Position numbers and translations under genes: made by a program
In this document: one piece after another, positions 48,868 to 57,559 of the stretch
How positions within the stretch are numbered: position 1 is the first letter of the stretch
Layout of the letters: each line of letters begins with the position of its first letter
The notes under the pieces: model-generated
Database searches by the model: none
What the model was told of the DNA's origin: nothing
Seen by the model: the letters and a program-made list of their open reading frames with translations, nothing else
DNA from: Aquabacter sp040755535
Lineage (GTDB): Bacteria > Pseudomonadota > Alphaproteobacteria > Rhizobiales > Xanthobacteraceae
Length of the DNA: 64,000 nucleotides
Assembly: GCA_040755535.1 (NCBI GenBank)
Contig: JBFMAV010000011.1
Span: forward strand, 23,588-87,587
Direction: 5' to 3'

Positions 48868-51077
48868 CGAAGGTCTCCCGGGCTCAGAAAGAGCGTGGCA
48901 AGCGGCGGCAAGGTGAGCCGGAGGGAATGCTCCAGACCGTGGCTCGGTTCCCCCGAGGCCGCCACGTGCCCGCCATTGCCGATGCCCGAGCCGCCATAGA
49001 GGCCCGCATCGGTGTTGAGCCGCTCGCGCCAGACGCCGCCTTGGGGCACGCCGATGCGGTAATTCTCCCGGGGCACCGGGGTCATGTTGCACACGATCAG
49101 CATGGGAGCCTGCGCGCCGAGCCGCAGGAAGGCGAAGACGCAATTGTCGCGGTCATCGCCGATGATCCAGCGGAAGCCCTCGGGCGTGCTGTCGCCCGCA
49201 TGGAGCGCGGCCTCGGCGCGATAGAGATGATTGAGATCGCGCACCAGCGCGTTGAGGCCGGCGCGCGACGGCTCGGCGAGCAGGTGCCAGGGCAGTTCGG
49301 CGTCGTGGTTCCACTCGCCCGGCTGGGCCATCTCGGCGCCCATGAACAGCAGCTTCTTGCCGGGATGGGCGAACATGAAGCCGAGATAGGCGCGCAGATT
49401 GGCCATCTTCTGCCACTCATCCCCCGGCATGCGGGCGATCAGCGAGCCTTTCCCATGCACCACCTCGTCATGGGAGAGCGGCAGCACATAATGCTCGGAA
49501 AAGGCATAGACGAGCCCGAAGGTCAGGTCGTCATGGTGGTGGCGCCGGTGGATGGGATCCTTGCCCATATAGCGCAAGGTGTCGTGCATCCAGCCCATGT
49601 TCCATTTGAAGGCAAAGCCGAGGCCGCCCTGGGAGACCGGGGCGGTGACGCCGGGCCAGGCGGTGGATTCCTCCGCGATGGTGATGGCGCCGGGCGCCTC
49701 GCGCGAGATGGTCTCGTTGAGGCGCTTCAGGAAGGCGACGGCTTCCAGATTTTCCCGCCCGCCATGGATGTTGGGCACCCATTCACCGGGCTTTCGCGAA
49801 TAGTCGCGATAGAGCATGGAGGCGACCGCATCCACGCGCAGCCCGTCCACATGATAGCGCCGCACCCATTCGAGCGCGCTCGCGATCAGGAAGGCGGAGA
49901 CCTCGGTGCGCCCGAGATTGTAGATGAGGGTGTTCCAATCCTGATGAAAGCCTTCGCGCGGATCGCCATGCTCGTAGAGCGCGGTCCCGTCGAACTGGGC
50001 GAGACCGTGCGGGTCGGTGGGGAAATGCGCGGGCACCCAGTCCAGGATCACGCCCAGCCCCGCCTGATGGCAGCGGTCCACGAAGCGGGCGAAATCCGCC
50101 GGCGCGCCGTGGCGCGCGGTGGGCGCGAACAGGCTGAGCGGCTGGTAGCCCCAGGAGCCGCCGAAGGGATATTCCGTGATGGGCAGCAATTCCACATGGG
50201 TGAAGCCGAGGCCGCTCACATAGGGAATGAGGCGGTCGCCCAGTTCATCCCAGGAGGGGGTGCGCCAGCCGTCCATGCGCTGCCAGGAGGGGGCATGGAC
50301 CTCGTAGATGGACAAGGGGGCGTCCGGGGCGTGGCGGCGGGCGCGCCAGGCCATCCAATCATCATCGGACCAGGAGAAGGGCGCGGGGTCCGGGACGACC
50401 GAGACGGTGGCCGGCGGCGCAAGGGTGGCGCGGGCGACGGGATCGGCCTTCAGCGGCAGCAGCGTGCCGTCGCGCGCCAGGATCTCATAGGCATACGTGG
50501 CTCCGGCACCGAGGCGCGGGAGGAAGATTTCCCATATGCCGGCACCGGGATGGAGGCGCATGGGATGGCGCCGCCCATCCCAGCCATTGAAGTCGCCCAC
50601 CACGGACACGCGGGCCGCATTGGGCGCCCAGACCGCGAAGCGCACCCCGCGCACGCCCCGCGCCTCCACCACATGGGCGCCGAGCGCGTCCGCCAGATTA
50701 AGATGGGTGCCTTCCCCCAGAAGATGCAGGTCGAGCCCGCCGAGCAGGGGGGGGAAGGCGTAGGGGTCTTCTGTCTCCTGGACCGTGCCGCCCGGCCAAA
50801 TGATGCGCAGGCGATAGGCTGGCGCGGCAGGGGTGGTCAGGCGGGCCGCGAACAGGCCCTCCGGGGCGATCTGCGCGAAGCGGGCTAGGACCCGTCCCTC
50901 GCCGTCGATGGCCTCCACCTGCTGGGCGCCGGGCTGGAAGGTGCGCAGCACGCTGCCGCCCGGGGCGGAATGGGGGCCGAGCACGGCGAAGGGATCCTCG
51001 TGACGCGCGCCGCAGATGCGGCGGACCGTGTCGGCATCAAGACCCGCATGGATGGTCCCTGGCTCATTCGCACCCAT
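48864..51077 (-). CDS. glgB: 1,4-alpha-glucan branching enzyme (GH13)
   Basis: 737 residues. Two N-terminal beta-sandwich domains, the second a CBM48 (VRFAVWAPNAARVSVVGDFN), precede the GH13 barrel. Motifs: HVELLPITEYPFGGSWGYQ, nucleophile DGLRVDAVASMLYRDYSRKP, acid/base ITIAEESTAWPGVT and LPLSHDEVVHGKGSL. GlgB introduces alpha-1,6 branches into linear glucans. It follows the treS-maltokinase fusion by 75 bp; that gap contains a hairpin (51116-51138), a possible weak attenuator. Confidence 0.95.
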   Translation of the reverse strand: MGANEPGTIHAGLDADTVRRICGARHEDPFAVLGPHSAPGGSVLRTFQPGAQQVEAIDGEGRVLARFAQIAPEGLFAARLTTPAAPAYRLRIIWPGGTVQETEDPYAFPPLLGGLDLHLLGEGTHLNLADALGAHVVEARGVRGVRFAVWAPNAARVSVVGDFNGWDGRRHPMRLHPGAGIWEIFLPRLGAGATYAYEILARDGTLLPLKADPVARATLAPPATVSVVPDPAPFSWSDDDWMAWRARRHAPDAPLSIYEVHAPSWQRMDGWRTPSWDELGDRLIPYVSGLGFTHVELLPITEYPFGGSWGYQPLSLFAPTARHGAPADFARFVDRCHQAGLGVILDWVPAHFPTDPHGLAQFDGTALYEHGDPREGFHQDWNTLIYNLGRTEVSAFLIASALEWVRRYHVDGLRVDAVASMLYRDYSRKPGEWVPNIHGGRENLEAVAFLKRLNETISREAPGAITIAEESTAWPGVTAPVSQGGLGFAFKWNMGWMHDTLRYMGKDPIHRRHHHDDLTFGLVYAFSEHYVLPLSHDEVVHGKGSLIARMPGDEWQKMANLRAYLGFMFAHPGKKLLFMGAEMAQPGEWNHDAELPWHLLAEPSRAGLNALVRDLNHLYRAEAALHAGDSTPEGFRWIIGDDRDNCVFAFLRLGAQAPMLIVCNMTPVPRENYRIGVPQGGVWRERLNTDAGLYGGSGIGNGGHVAASGEPSHGLEHSLRLTLPPLATLFLSPGDLR

Positions 51078-51152
51078 CGCGGCCTTCGCCTCCTGTTTCT
51101 CTCGTCAAAGTCCTAAGCCCGCGCCGGCGACGCGGGCTCCACGCGGCTGGCC

Positions 51153-54100
51153 TCACGCGGGCACGCCGTCCTCCAGGGTCTGCGCTTCGATCTCCGCCGC
51201 GCCGGCAAAGCGCACGGCCAAGGCATGGAGCGCGCGCACGGCATAGTCGCGGGTCAGGTCGTTTCCGGCCTCGCCCGCAATCTCCTCCGCGACCTTGCGG
51301 ACGAGGAACAAGTCCAGAAGCGCCCGATCGGGTCCGCTCGCCGATGTCGCAGCCTCGCCATAGCCCGCGAGGAAAGCCCGCTGGGCACGGGCGGCGAAGC
51401 CCGCCATGAGCGCGCGGCGCTGCGCAATGCCGGTCAAGCCGTGCAGTTCTGTGCCCGATGCGTCCACATGGGCGCCCGCCCGCGCCAGGGACCGCAGCAG
51501 GTCCGCCACATCGCGCCAGGGGCTGTCTTTGACCGCGCGGCCCTCGCCGGAGGTGGGGAAGGCCCGCTCGAAATCGACGATGAAGGCGTCGCCGCCCGCC
51601 ACCAGCACCTGGGGCAACTGGAAATCGCCGTGAATGCGGGTGAGCGTGCCGCCGATGCCTGCCTGCGCGAACAGGGCACAGACTTCGGCCAGACGATCGC
51701 GGACATCGAGAATCGCCGCGGCAGCCGGCGCGCAGCCCGCCGTGTCCGGAAGCGCGCGCAGGCGGTCATAAGCGAGCTCCAGCGCGCGGCGGGTGGAGGC
51801 CGCCCAACGCTCGGCGTCCTGCGCGTCCGCTCGCACCGGGCGGAAGGCGTCGTCCTCCACGTCCCGCGCCAGGATGGCATGAAGCTCGCCGAGGCTGCGC
51901 CCGGCCGCCCGCAGGAAGGGGATCAGACCCGAGGTCTGCTCCTGGAAAGCGTGCTCCACCTCGGTCGCGCTCTGGGATGCGGTGGTGAGGGCGCGCCGCA
52001 ACTGGTCGATGATCCAGTTCCAGGCATCGCCCTGATTGCGCACATAGCCCACCAGGAAGGCGAGCACCGCGACCGCGCCGTCGGGCGTGACGCGCCGCAC
52101 TTCGCCCAGCAGAGGCGGGGTGCGGGCAAACCCCTGCTCCGTGAGATGGCGGGCCATGTCGGACATGGGATGGGCACCCGCCTGCGCCCGGCGGATCACC
52201 TTGAAGGTGGCGTATTCCTCGATGTCGATGGCCGAGATGGCCTCATCCACGCCGCTGCGCAGGATGGGCGCCTCGACCGGGATGTCCAGGTCGGCCAGGC
52301 CCGGCGTCGCGCTGAACACCAGTTGGCCGCCGTCGGGCAGATTGAGCGTCGCGCCGCTGCGCATGCCGCGGATCACCGCATGGGGCAGGCGGTCCTGGGT
52401 CAGAGCATCGGTCAGATAGCCGACGCGCCGGCCCTGCCGCACGCGGCTCAGCGCCAGTTGCACCGCGAGATTTGAGGGGGACTGATCCTCCCAGGCGATG
52501 GCGAGCGGCATGGCATAGCGCTCGGTGCCGGAGGCCCGCTCCACCGCAATCTCGGCGAGGAACACGTCTTCGCCCGCCTTTTCCATGGGCATGGCCCAGG
52601 CGAGCCGCACGCGCTCAACCGCCTCGTGGCGCTGGGAGAGCCAGCGCCGGCGGCCGATATAAGCGGGCAGGGCCTCCCCTTCCAGCGTGGACTGGTTGCG
52701 CGTCGAGACGAGGTCGGACATCCCGCCGCGCAGCACCAGGGTCAGGAATTCCGGCAATTGCTCGGGCGGCGCGGCATGCCAGGACGGCTCCGCCGACACG
52801 CTGGACAGGATGAAGGAGAAGAAACCGTAGGCCGGAACGGTCAGCAGATAGGGCAGGCGGCCGACCGGCGGGAAGGGGGTGGAGCCGGCCATTTCCACCG
52901 GCACGCGCCCGTCGAATTCGGAAAGATCCAACTCCACTGCCTGCAGGGTCTGGGAGAGGTTCGCCACGCACAGGATGGTCTCGTCCCCATGGGTGCGCAG
53001 ATAAGCGAGGATCTTGCGGTTGCCGGGATAGAGCAGGCGGAAGCCACCGCGCCCGAAGGCCATATGCCGCCGCCGCACGGCGAGCGCGCGGCGCATCCAG
53101 TTGAGCAGCGAATGCGGGTCGCGCTGCTGGGCCTCCACATTCAACGCGTTATAGCCGTAGAGCGGATCCTGGATGGGCGGCAGGACCAATTGCTCGGGGT
53201 CCGCCTTGGAGAAGCCGCCATTGCGGTCCGGCGACCATTGCATGGGCGTGCGCACGCCATCCCGGTCGCCGAGATGGATATTGTCCCCCATGCCGATCTC
53301 GTCGCCATAATAGATGACCGGCGTGCCCGGCATGGTGAGCAGCAGCGCATTCATCAGCTCGATGCGCCGGCGGTCGCGCTCCAGCAGCGGGGCGAGGCGG
53401 CGGCGGATGCCCAGATTAAGCCGCGCGCGCCGGTCCGAGGCATAGACGGTCCACAGATAGTCCCGCTCGCTGTCGGTGACCATTTCCAGCGTCAGCTCAT
53501 CGTGGTTGCGCAGGAAGATGGCCCATTGGCAGGCCTCCGGGATGGCCGGGGTCTGGCGCAGGATGTCGGTGATGGGGAAGCGGTCTTCCTTGGCGATCGC
53601 CATGTACATGCGGGGCATGAGCGGAAAGTGAAACGCCATGTGGCATTCATCCCCGTCCTCGCCGAAATATTGCTGCGTGTCCTCGGGCCACATATTGGCC
53701 TCGGCCAGCAGCATGCGGCCCGTGTATCGCTCTTCCAGATGGGCGCGGATCTGCTTGAGGATGGTGTGGGTCTCGGGGAGATTCTCGTTGGAGGTGCCGT
53801 CCCGCTCGATGAGATAGGGCACCGCGTCGAGCCGCAGACCATCCACGCCGATATCCAGCCAGAAGCGCATGACCGAGAGGATGCGGTCCAGCACTTCGGG
53901 ATTGTCGAAATTCAGGTCCGGCTGGTGGGAATAGAAGCGGTGCCAGAAATACTGGCCGGCCACCGGATCATAGGTCCAGTTGGACTTTTCTGTATCCAGA
54001 AAAATGATCCGCGTGCCCTGATAGCCCTGGTCGTCGTCCGCCCAGACATAGAAATTGCGTTCGGGCGAGCCCTTGGGCGCATGGCGCGCGGCCTGGAACC

Positions 54101-54452
54101 AGGGATGCTGGTCCGAGGTGTGGTTGACCACCAGTTCGGTGATGACGCGCAGCCCGCGCGCATGCGCGGCCTCGATGAAGCGGCGCGCATCTTCCATCGT
54201 GCCATAGTCCGGCGACACGCCTTCATAGAGCGCGATATCGTAGCCGTCGTCGCGGCGCGGCGAGGGATAGAAGGGCAGCAGCCAGACGGCGGTGGCGCCC
54301 AGGTCCGCGATGTAGTCCAGCTTGGAGAGCAGCCCCGCGAAATCGCCGATTCCGTCATTGTTGGAATCGAAGAAGGACTTCACATGAAGCTGGTAGATGA
54401 TGGCGTCCTTGTACCACAGCGGATCGTCGCCGGCGCTCACGGGCTCGATCAT
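51153..54452 (-). CDS. treS: Trehalose synthase/maltokinase fusion
   Basis: 1099 residues. Residues 1-560 are GH13 trehalose synthase: LWYKDAIIYQLHVKSFFDSN, nucleophile DGLRLDAVPYLIERDGTSNE, LLAEANMWPEDTQQYFG and FLRNHDELTLEMV. Residues about 580-1099 are a maltokinase (Mak/Pep2) with kinase-like motifs RIHGDFQLPQVLV and AFIVDFERAF. TreS interconverts trehalose and maltose; the kinase makes maltose-1-phosphate, the substrate of GlgE for alpha-glucan synthesis. The usual glgE neighbour is absent here. First gene of the glgB-glgX-malQ operon, with an exact EcfG-type promoter 150 bp upstream. Confidence 0.95.
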   Translation of the reverse strand: MIEPVSAGDDPLWYKDAIIYQLHVKSFFDSNNDGIGDFAGLLSKLDYIADLGATAVWLLPFYPSPRRDDGYDIALYEGVSPDYGTMEDARRFIEAAHARGLRVITELVVNHTSDQHPWFQAARHAPKGSPERNFYVWADDDQGYQGTRIIFLDTEKSNWTYDPVAGQYFWHRFYSHQPDLNFDNPEVLDRILSVMRFWLDIGVDGLRLDAVPYLIERDGTSNENLPETHTILKQIRAHLEERYTGRMLLAEANMWPEDTQQYFGEDGDECHMAFHFPLMPRMYMAIAKEDRFPITDILRQTPAIPEACQWAIFLRNHDELTLEMVTDSERDYLWTVYASDRRARLNLGIRRRLAPLLERDRRRIELMNALLLTMPGTPVIYYGDEIGMGDNIHLGDRDGVRTPMQWSPDRNGGFSKADPEQLVLPPIQDPLYGYNALNVEAQQRDPHSLLNWMRRALAVRRRHMAFGRGGFRLLYPGNRKILAYLRTHGDETILCVANLSQTLQAVELDLSEFDGRVPVEMAGSTPFPPVGRLPYLLTVPAYGFFSFILSSVSAEPSWHAAPPEQLPEFLTLVLRGGMSDLVSTRNQSTLEGEALPAYIGRRRWLSQRHEAVERVRLAWAMPMEKAGEDVFLAEIAVERASGTERYAMPLAIAWEDQSPSNLAVQLALSRVRQGRRVGYLTDALTQDRLPHAVIRGMRSGATLNLPDGGQLVFSATPGLADLDIPVEAPILRSGVDEAISAIDIEEYATFKVIRRAQAGAHPMSDMARHLTEQGFARTPPLLGEVRRVTPDGAVAVLAFLVGYVRNQGDAWNWIIDQLRRALTTASQSATEVEHAFQEQTSGLIPFLRAAGRSLGELHAILARDVEDDAFRPVRADAQDAERWAASTRRALELAYDRLRALPDTAGCAPAAAAILDVRDRLAEVCALFAQAGIGGTLTRIHGDFQLPQVLVAGGDAFIVDFERAFPTSGEGRAVKDSPWRDVADLLRSLARAGAHVDASGTELHGLTGIAQRRALMAGFAARAQRAFLAGYGEAATSASGPDRALLDLFLVRKVAEEIAGEAGNDLTRDYAVRALHALAVRFAGAAEIEAQTLEDGVPA

Positions 54453-54604
54453 GACAGGGCTCCGGGGCTCGACATCATCACAGGGTGGGGGAAGGGGACA
54501 GACGGGCAGGTATCGGCAGGTTTCGGCATCGTCCTCGCCGCGAGCAAGGCTGGAGCAGCAGACCGCGCACCGGCCGGCCGCCGGAGAGTCCCCTCCTGCC
54601 AGCC

Positions 54605-54629
54605 AACGCGCGGCTGAGCTTCCGGTTCC
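54605..54629 (-). promoter_or_regulatory. EcfG-type promoter of the treS-glgB-glgX-malQ operon
   Basis: On the minus strand GGAAC (54629-54625), 16-base spacer, CGTT (54608-54605): exact consensus in the divergent gap upstream of treS. Confidence 0.8.
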
Positions 54630-54667
54630 CCTCGCGGCCGGCTTTTCTTGTCGCGATCCTGTTGCCG

Positions 54668-54693
54668 GGAACAGCGAGGCTCGCGCGCCGGTT
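54668..54693 (+). promoter_or_regulatory. Possible EcfG-type promoter of the GH13 alpha-glucosidase gene
   Basis: GGAAC (54668-54672), 17-base spacer, GGTT (54690-54693): one mismatch in the -10. It lies 48 bp before the GTG start and back to back with the treS promoter. Confidence 0.42.
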
Positions 54694-54741
54694 CACATCC
54701 TTGGCCTGCTCAAGCGGGTCCAACCACGGCGGAGCAGCGCA

Positions 54742-56352
54742 GTGTCCCCATCGCGAAACGAGAGCCGAACCCCGACCTCCTGGTGGCGCGCGGGCGTGAT
54801 CTACCAGATCTATCCGCGCTCGTTTCAGGACACGAATGGGGATGGCATCGGCGATCTTCCGGGCGTGACGGCGCGCCTGGATTATCTCGCGAGCCTCGGC
54901 ATCGACGCCATCTGGCTCTCGCCCTTCTATCCCTCGCCCATGGCGGATTTCGGCTATGATGTGGCGGACTATGAGGATGTCGATCCGCTCTTTGGGACGC
55001 TGGCCGACTTCGATGCGCTGGTTGCGGCGGCCCATGATCGCGATATCCGCGTCATCATCGACCTCGTGCCCAATCACACGTCGGATGCCCATCCCTGGTT
55101 TGAGGAGGCGCGCGCCTCACGGGACAATCCCCGGCGCGATTGGTACATCTGGCGCGATCCGGGACCGGATGGCGGCCCGCCCAACAACTGGCTCTCCGAG
55201 TTCGGCGGCAGCGCCTGGACCCTCGATGCGCACACCGGGCAATATTATTACCACGCCTTCCTGGATCGGCAGCCCGACCTCAATTGGCGCAACCCGCAGG
55301 TGGTCGCCGCCATCCATGATGTCATGCGCTTCTGGCTCTCGCGCGGCGTGGACGGGTTTCGGGTGGACGTGATCTGGCACCTGATGAAGGACGCGCAGTT
55401 TCGCGACAATCCGCCCAATCCCGAGTATCGCGAAGGGACCAATCCCTATCAGAAGCTCCTGCCGGTCCACACCACCGACCTTGCGGAGGTGCAGGAGGTG
55501 GTGGCCGGACTGCGCCGGGTGGTGGACGACTATCCCGACCGCCTGTTGATCGGGGAAATCTACCTGCCGGTGGAGCGGCTCGTGGCCTATTACGGGGCGG
55601 ACCTCGCCGGCGCGCACCTGCCGTTCAATTTTGCGCTGCTGGAAACCCCCTGGCAGGCGCGCGCCGTCGATCGATTGATCGCCCGCTACGAGGCGGCCCT
55701 GCCCGCCGGTGGCTGGCCCAATTGGGTGCTCGGCAATCATGATCGACCGCGCATCCATAAGCGCGTGGGGCCAGATCAGGCGCGGGTGGCCGCCATGCTG
55801 CTGCTGACGCTGCGCGGCACGCCCACGCTCTATTATGGCGACGAGATCGGCATGGCGCAGGTGGATATCCCGCAAGATCGCGTCCAGGACCCCTATGAGA
55901 AGAATGTGCCCGGGATTGGCATGGGCCGGGACGGGGTGCGCACGCCCATGCAATGGGACGCCGGGCCGTATGCGGGCTTCTCCACGGTCGAGCCCTGGCT
56001 GCCGCTCGCGCCGGACTATACCGAGGTGAATGTCGCCGCCGAGCAGGGCGACCCCGATTCCATGTTGACCCTCCATCGCCGTCTGCTCGTGGCGCGGCGG
56101 CTCCATCCCGCCTTGGCCGAAGGCGCCTATGTGCCGCTCGCGGCGGAGGGTGACCTGCTGCTGTTCCGCCGGGAAGGGGAGGGCGAGCATTGCCTGGTGG
56201 CGCTTAATTTCGGCGGCGATCCCGTCCTCGCCACCCTGCCCGAGGCGCAAGGGCGGGTGCTGCTCTCCACCCTCTGCGACCGGGACGGGGAACAGGTGGC
56301 GGGCGAGATTGCCCTGCGCGGGCATGAGGGCGTGATCGTGCTCTGCGCCTGA
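54742..56352 (+). CDS. GH13 alpha-glucosidase
   Basis: 536 residues from a GTG at 54742 (GCGGAG upstream); this gives the usual length, whereas the upstream extension is not protein-like. Motifs: WWRAGVIYQIYPRSFQDTNG, nucleophile DGFRVDVIWHLMKD, acid/base LLIGEIYLPVERLVAYYG and WVLGNHDRPRIHKRVG. No signal peptide, so cytoplasmic. The group contains oligo-1,6-glucosidases and alpha-1,4-glucosidases (AglA-like) that release glucose from maltose, sucrose or short dextrins; the exact bond is not readable by eye. Divergent from treS, so it may share stress control. Confidence 0.88.
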   Translation: MSPSRNESRTPTSWWRAGVIYQIYPRSFQDTNGDGIGDLPGVTARLDYLASLGIDAIWLSPFYPSPMADFGYDVADYEDVDPLFGTLADFDALVAAAHDRDIRVIIDLVPNHTSDAHPWFEEARASRDNPRRDWYIWRDPGPDGGPPNNWLSEFGGSAWTLDAHTGQYYYHAFLDRQPDLNWRNPQVVAAIHDVMRFWLSRGVDGFRVDVIWHLMKDAQFRDNPPNPEYREGTNPYQKLLPVHTTDLAEVQEVVAGLRRVVDDYPDRLLIGEIYLPVERLVAYYGADLAGAHLPFNFALLETPWQARAVDRLIARYEAALPAGGWPNWVLGNHDRPRIHKRVGPDQARVAAMLLLTLRGTPTLYYGDEIGMAQVDIPQDRVQDPYEKNVPGIGMGRDGVRTPMQWDAGPYAGFSTVEPWLPLAPDYTEVNVAAEQGDPDSMLTLHRRLLVARRLHPALAEGAYVPLAAEGDLLLFRREGEGEHCLVALNFGGDPVLATLPEAQGRVLLSTLCDRDGEQVAGEIALRGHEGVIVLCA

Positions 56353-56515
56353 ACCGGCTGTCGTTTTACGATCTGATGATCATCTATGGCCTGGGCGAGG
56401 TGCTGCAACCCGGAGATGCATTTTGGTTTAATGAAATTATAAATTGTCGCATTTGCCAAACACACCTATAACGTGTGCACGCCGAAGGCTTCGGTGGGAT
56501 ACACGGGAGGCTTGC

Positions 56516-57508
56516 ATGGGCAAGACGCAAACCATTGCCGACAAGGAAAGGCAGGACGCCGAATTCAAGGCCTTCATGGAGAAGCTCTCAACCGACTCCA
56601 AGAAGAAAGAAACCGAGATGCTCGGTGAAATTCAGGCGGTCGTGACTGATTTCTACACAAAGAACGGATGGAAATCGGCGCGCTTTTTCGGTGATCGGCG
56701 CTCGGATTACCAGAATTATAGCGATTGGTCGCTCCAGAATGTGACAAACATCATCACCAGCATCGGCAACGCCATTTCCTCAGCGAAATTTCCGTCCAAG
56801 GAGGTGCCGGGCTCGGAGAAGGCCGCGCCTGAAACCAACACGGAGGTGCAGGAGAATCTTCCGGCCTTCGTGGAGGATATCAACCTCACCATCAACCGCG
56901 TGGTGGCGCTGCTGAACGGCTTCCTCACGCAGTTCGCATCCCATTCCAGCGTCAGCCAAAAAACTGCTTTCCAGGACCTGCCCATGTCGGGCGGGCTCCA
57001 TCTGTTCGTCTCCCAGTGCGGCAGCGTGTATCGCGAGAAGCGGTTCTTCGAGAACCAGTATATCGGCTCGTTCCAGATCGTCTTCGAAGCCTATATGAGC
57101 GTGGACGAGGCGCGCGCCATCTCCATCCAGCAGATCCTCAAGACCACCCAGAAGGAGATCGAGATCGTCAACGCCCTCATTCTCGACATCCGCCAGGCGC
57201 AGGCGGACACGCTGAAGGGGCTGATCCGCGATCCGGCCATGTACAAGCAGACCAAGCTTGATTTCGACGAGATGATCGCCATGCAGAAGGTGAGCCGCGA
57301 CGAACTGGTGAAGGAGTACGACAAGTACAGGTCGGTCTCCGACACGGTGGACGACCTGCTGCCCATGATCGACCTCGCGCCGCTCGGCGTCACCGTCGCG
57401 GCCATGTCGGCATCGGCGGACAGCAAAGTGGCGCTGGACGAGATTTTCACCGACAGCTGGGAGGCGCGCCTTGCCGCCCGGATGATCCGCGAGAAGCTGG
57501 GCGCCTGA
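56516..57508 (+). CDS. Helix-rich protein of unknown function
   Basis: 330 residues starting MGKTQTIADKERQDAEFKAF, not recognised. Soluble, mostly helical with charged heptad-like stretches (residues about 1-45 and 195-280), no signal peptide or membrane segment. Aromatic-rich region around GWKSARFFGDRRSDYQNYSD. Codon and base use are less GC-rich than the neighbours at the 5' end, and the upstream 160 bp are clearly AT-rich for this genome (around 56420-56470), which could indicate transfer or just a strong promoter. GGGAGG precedes the ATG. It is a single gene closed by a terminator shared with the ABC-F gene. Real protein likely; function open. Confidence 0.78.
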   Translation: MGKTQTIADKERQDAEFKAFMEKLSTDSKKKETEMLGEIQAVVTDFYTKNGWKSARFFGDRRSDYQNYSDWSLQNVTNIITSIGNAISSAKFPSKEVPGSEKAAPETNTEVQENLPAFVEDINLTINRVVALLNGFLTQFASHSSVSQKTAFQDLPMSGGLHLFVSQCGSVYREKRFFENQYIGSFQIVFEAYMSVDEARAISIQQILKTTQKEIEIVNALILDIRQAQADTLKGLIRDPAMYKQTKLDFDEMIAMQKVSRDELVKEYDKYRSVSDTVDDLLPMIDLAPLGVTVAAMSASADSKVALDEIFTDSWEARLAARMIREKLGA

Positions 57509-57516
57509 GCCCGGCG

Positions 57517-57557
57517 GAGGGCGCCGCCCCGTCTTCGGCGGCGCTCTCTTGCTTGTC
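57517..57557. terminator. Terminator between the unknown helical protein gene and the ABC-F gene
   Basis: GAGGGCGCCGCC (57517-57528) pairs with GGCGGCGCTCTC (57537-57548) with one G-U pair, followed by TTGCTTGTCTCT. It is placed to end both convergent genes. Confidence 0.65.
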
Positions 57558-57559
57558 TC

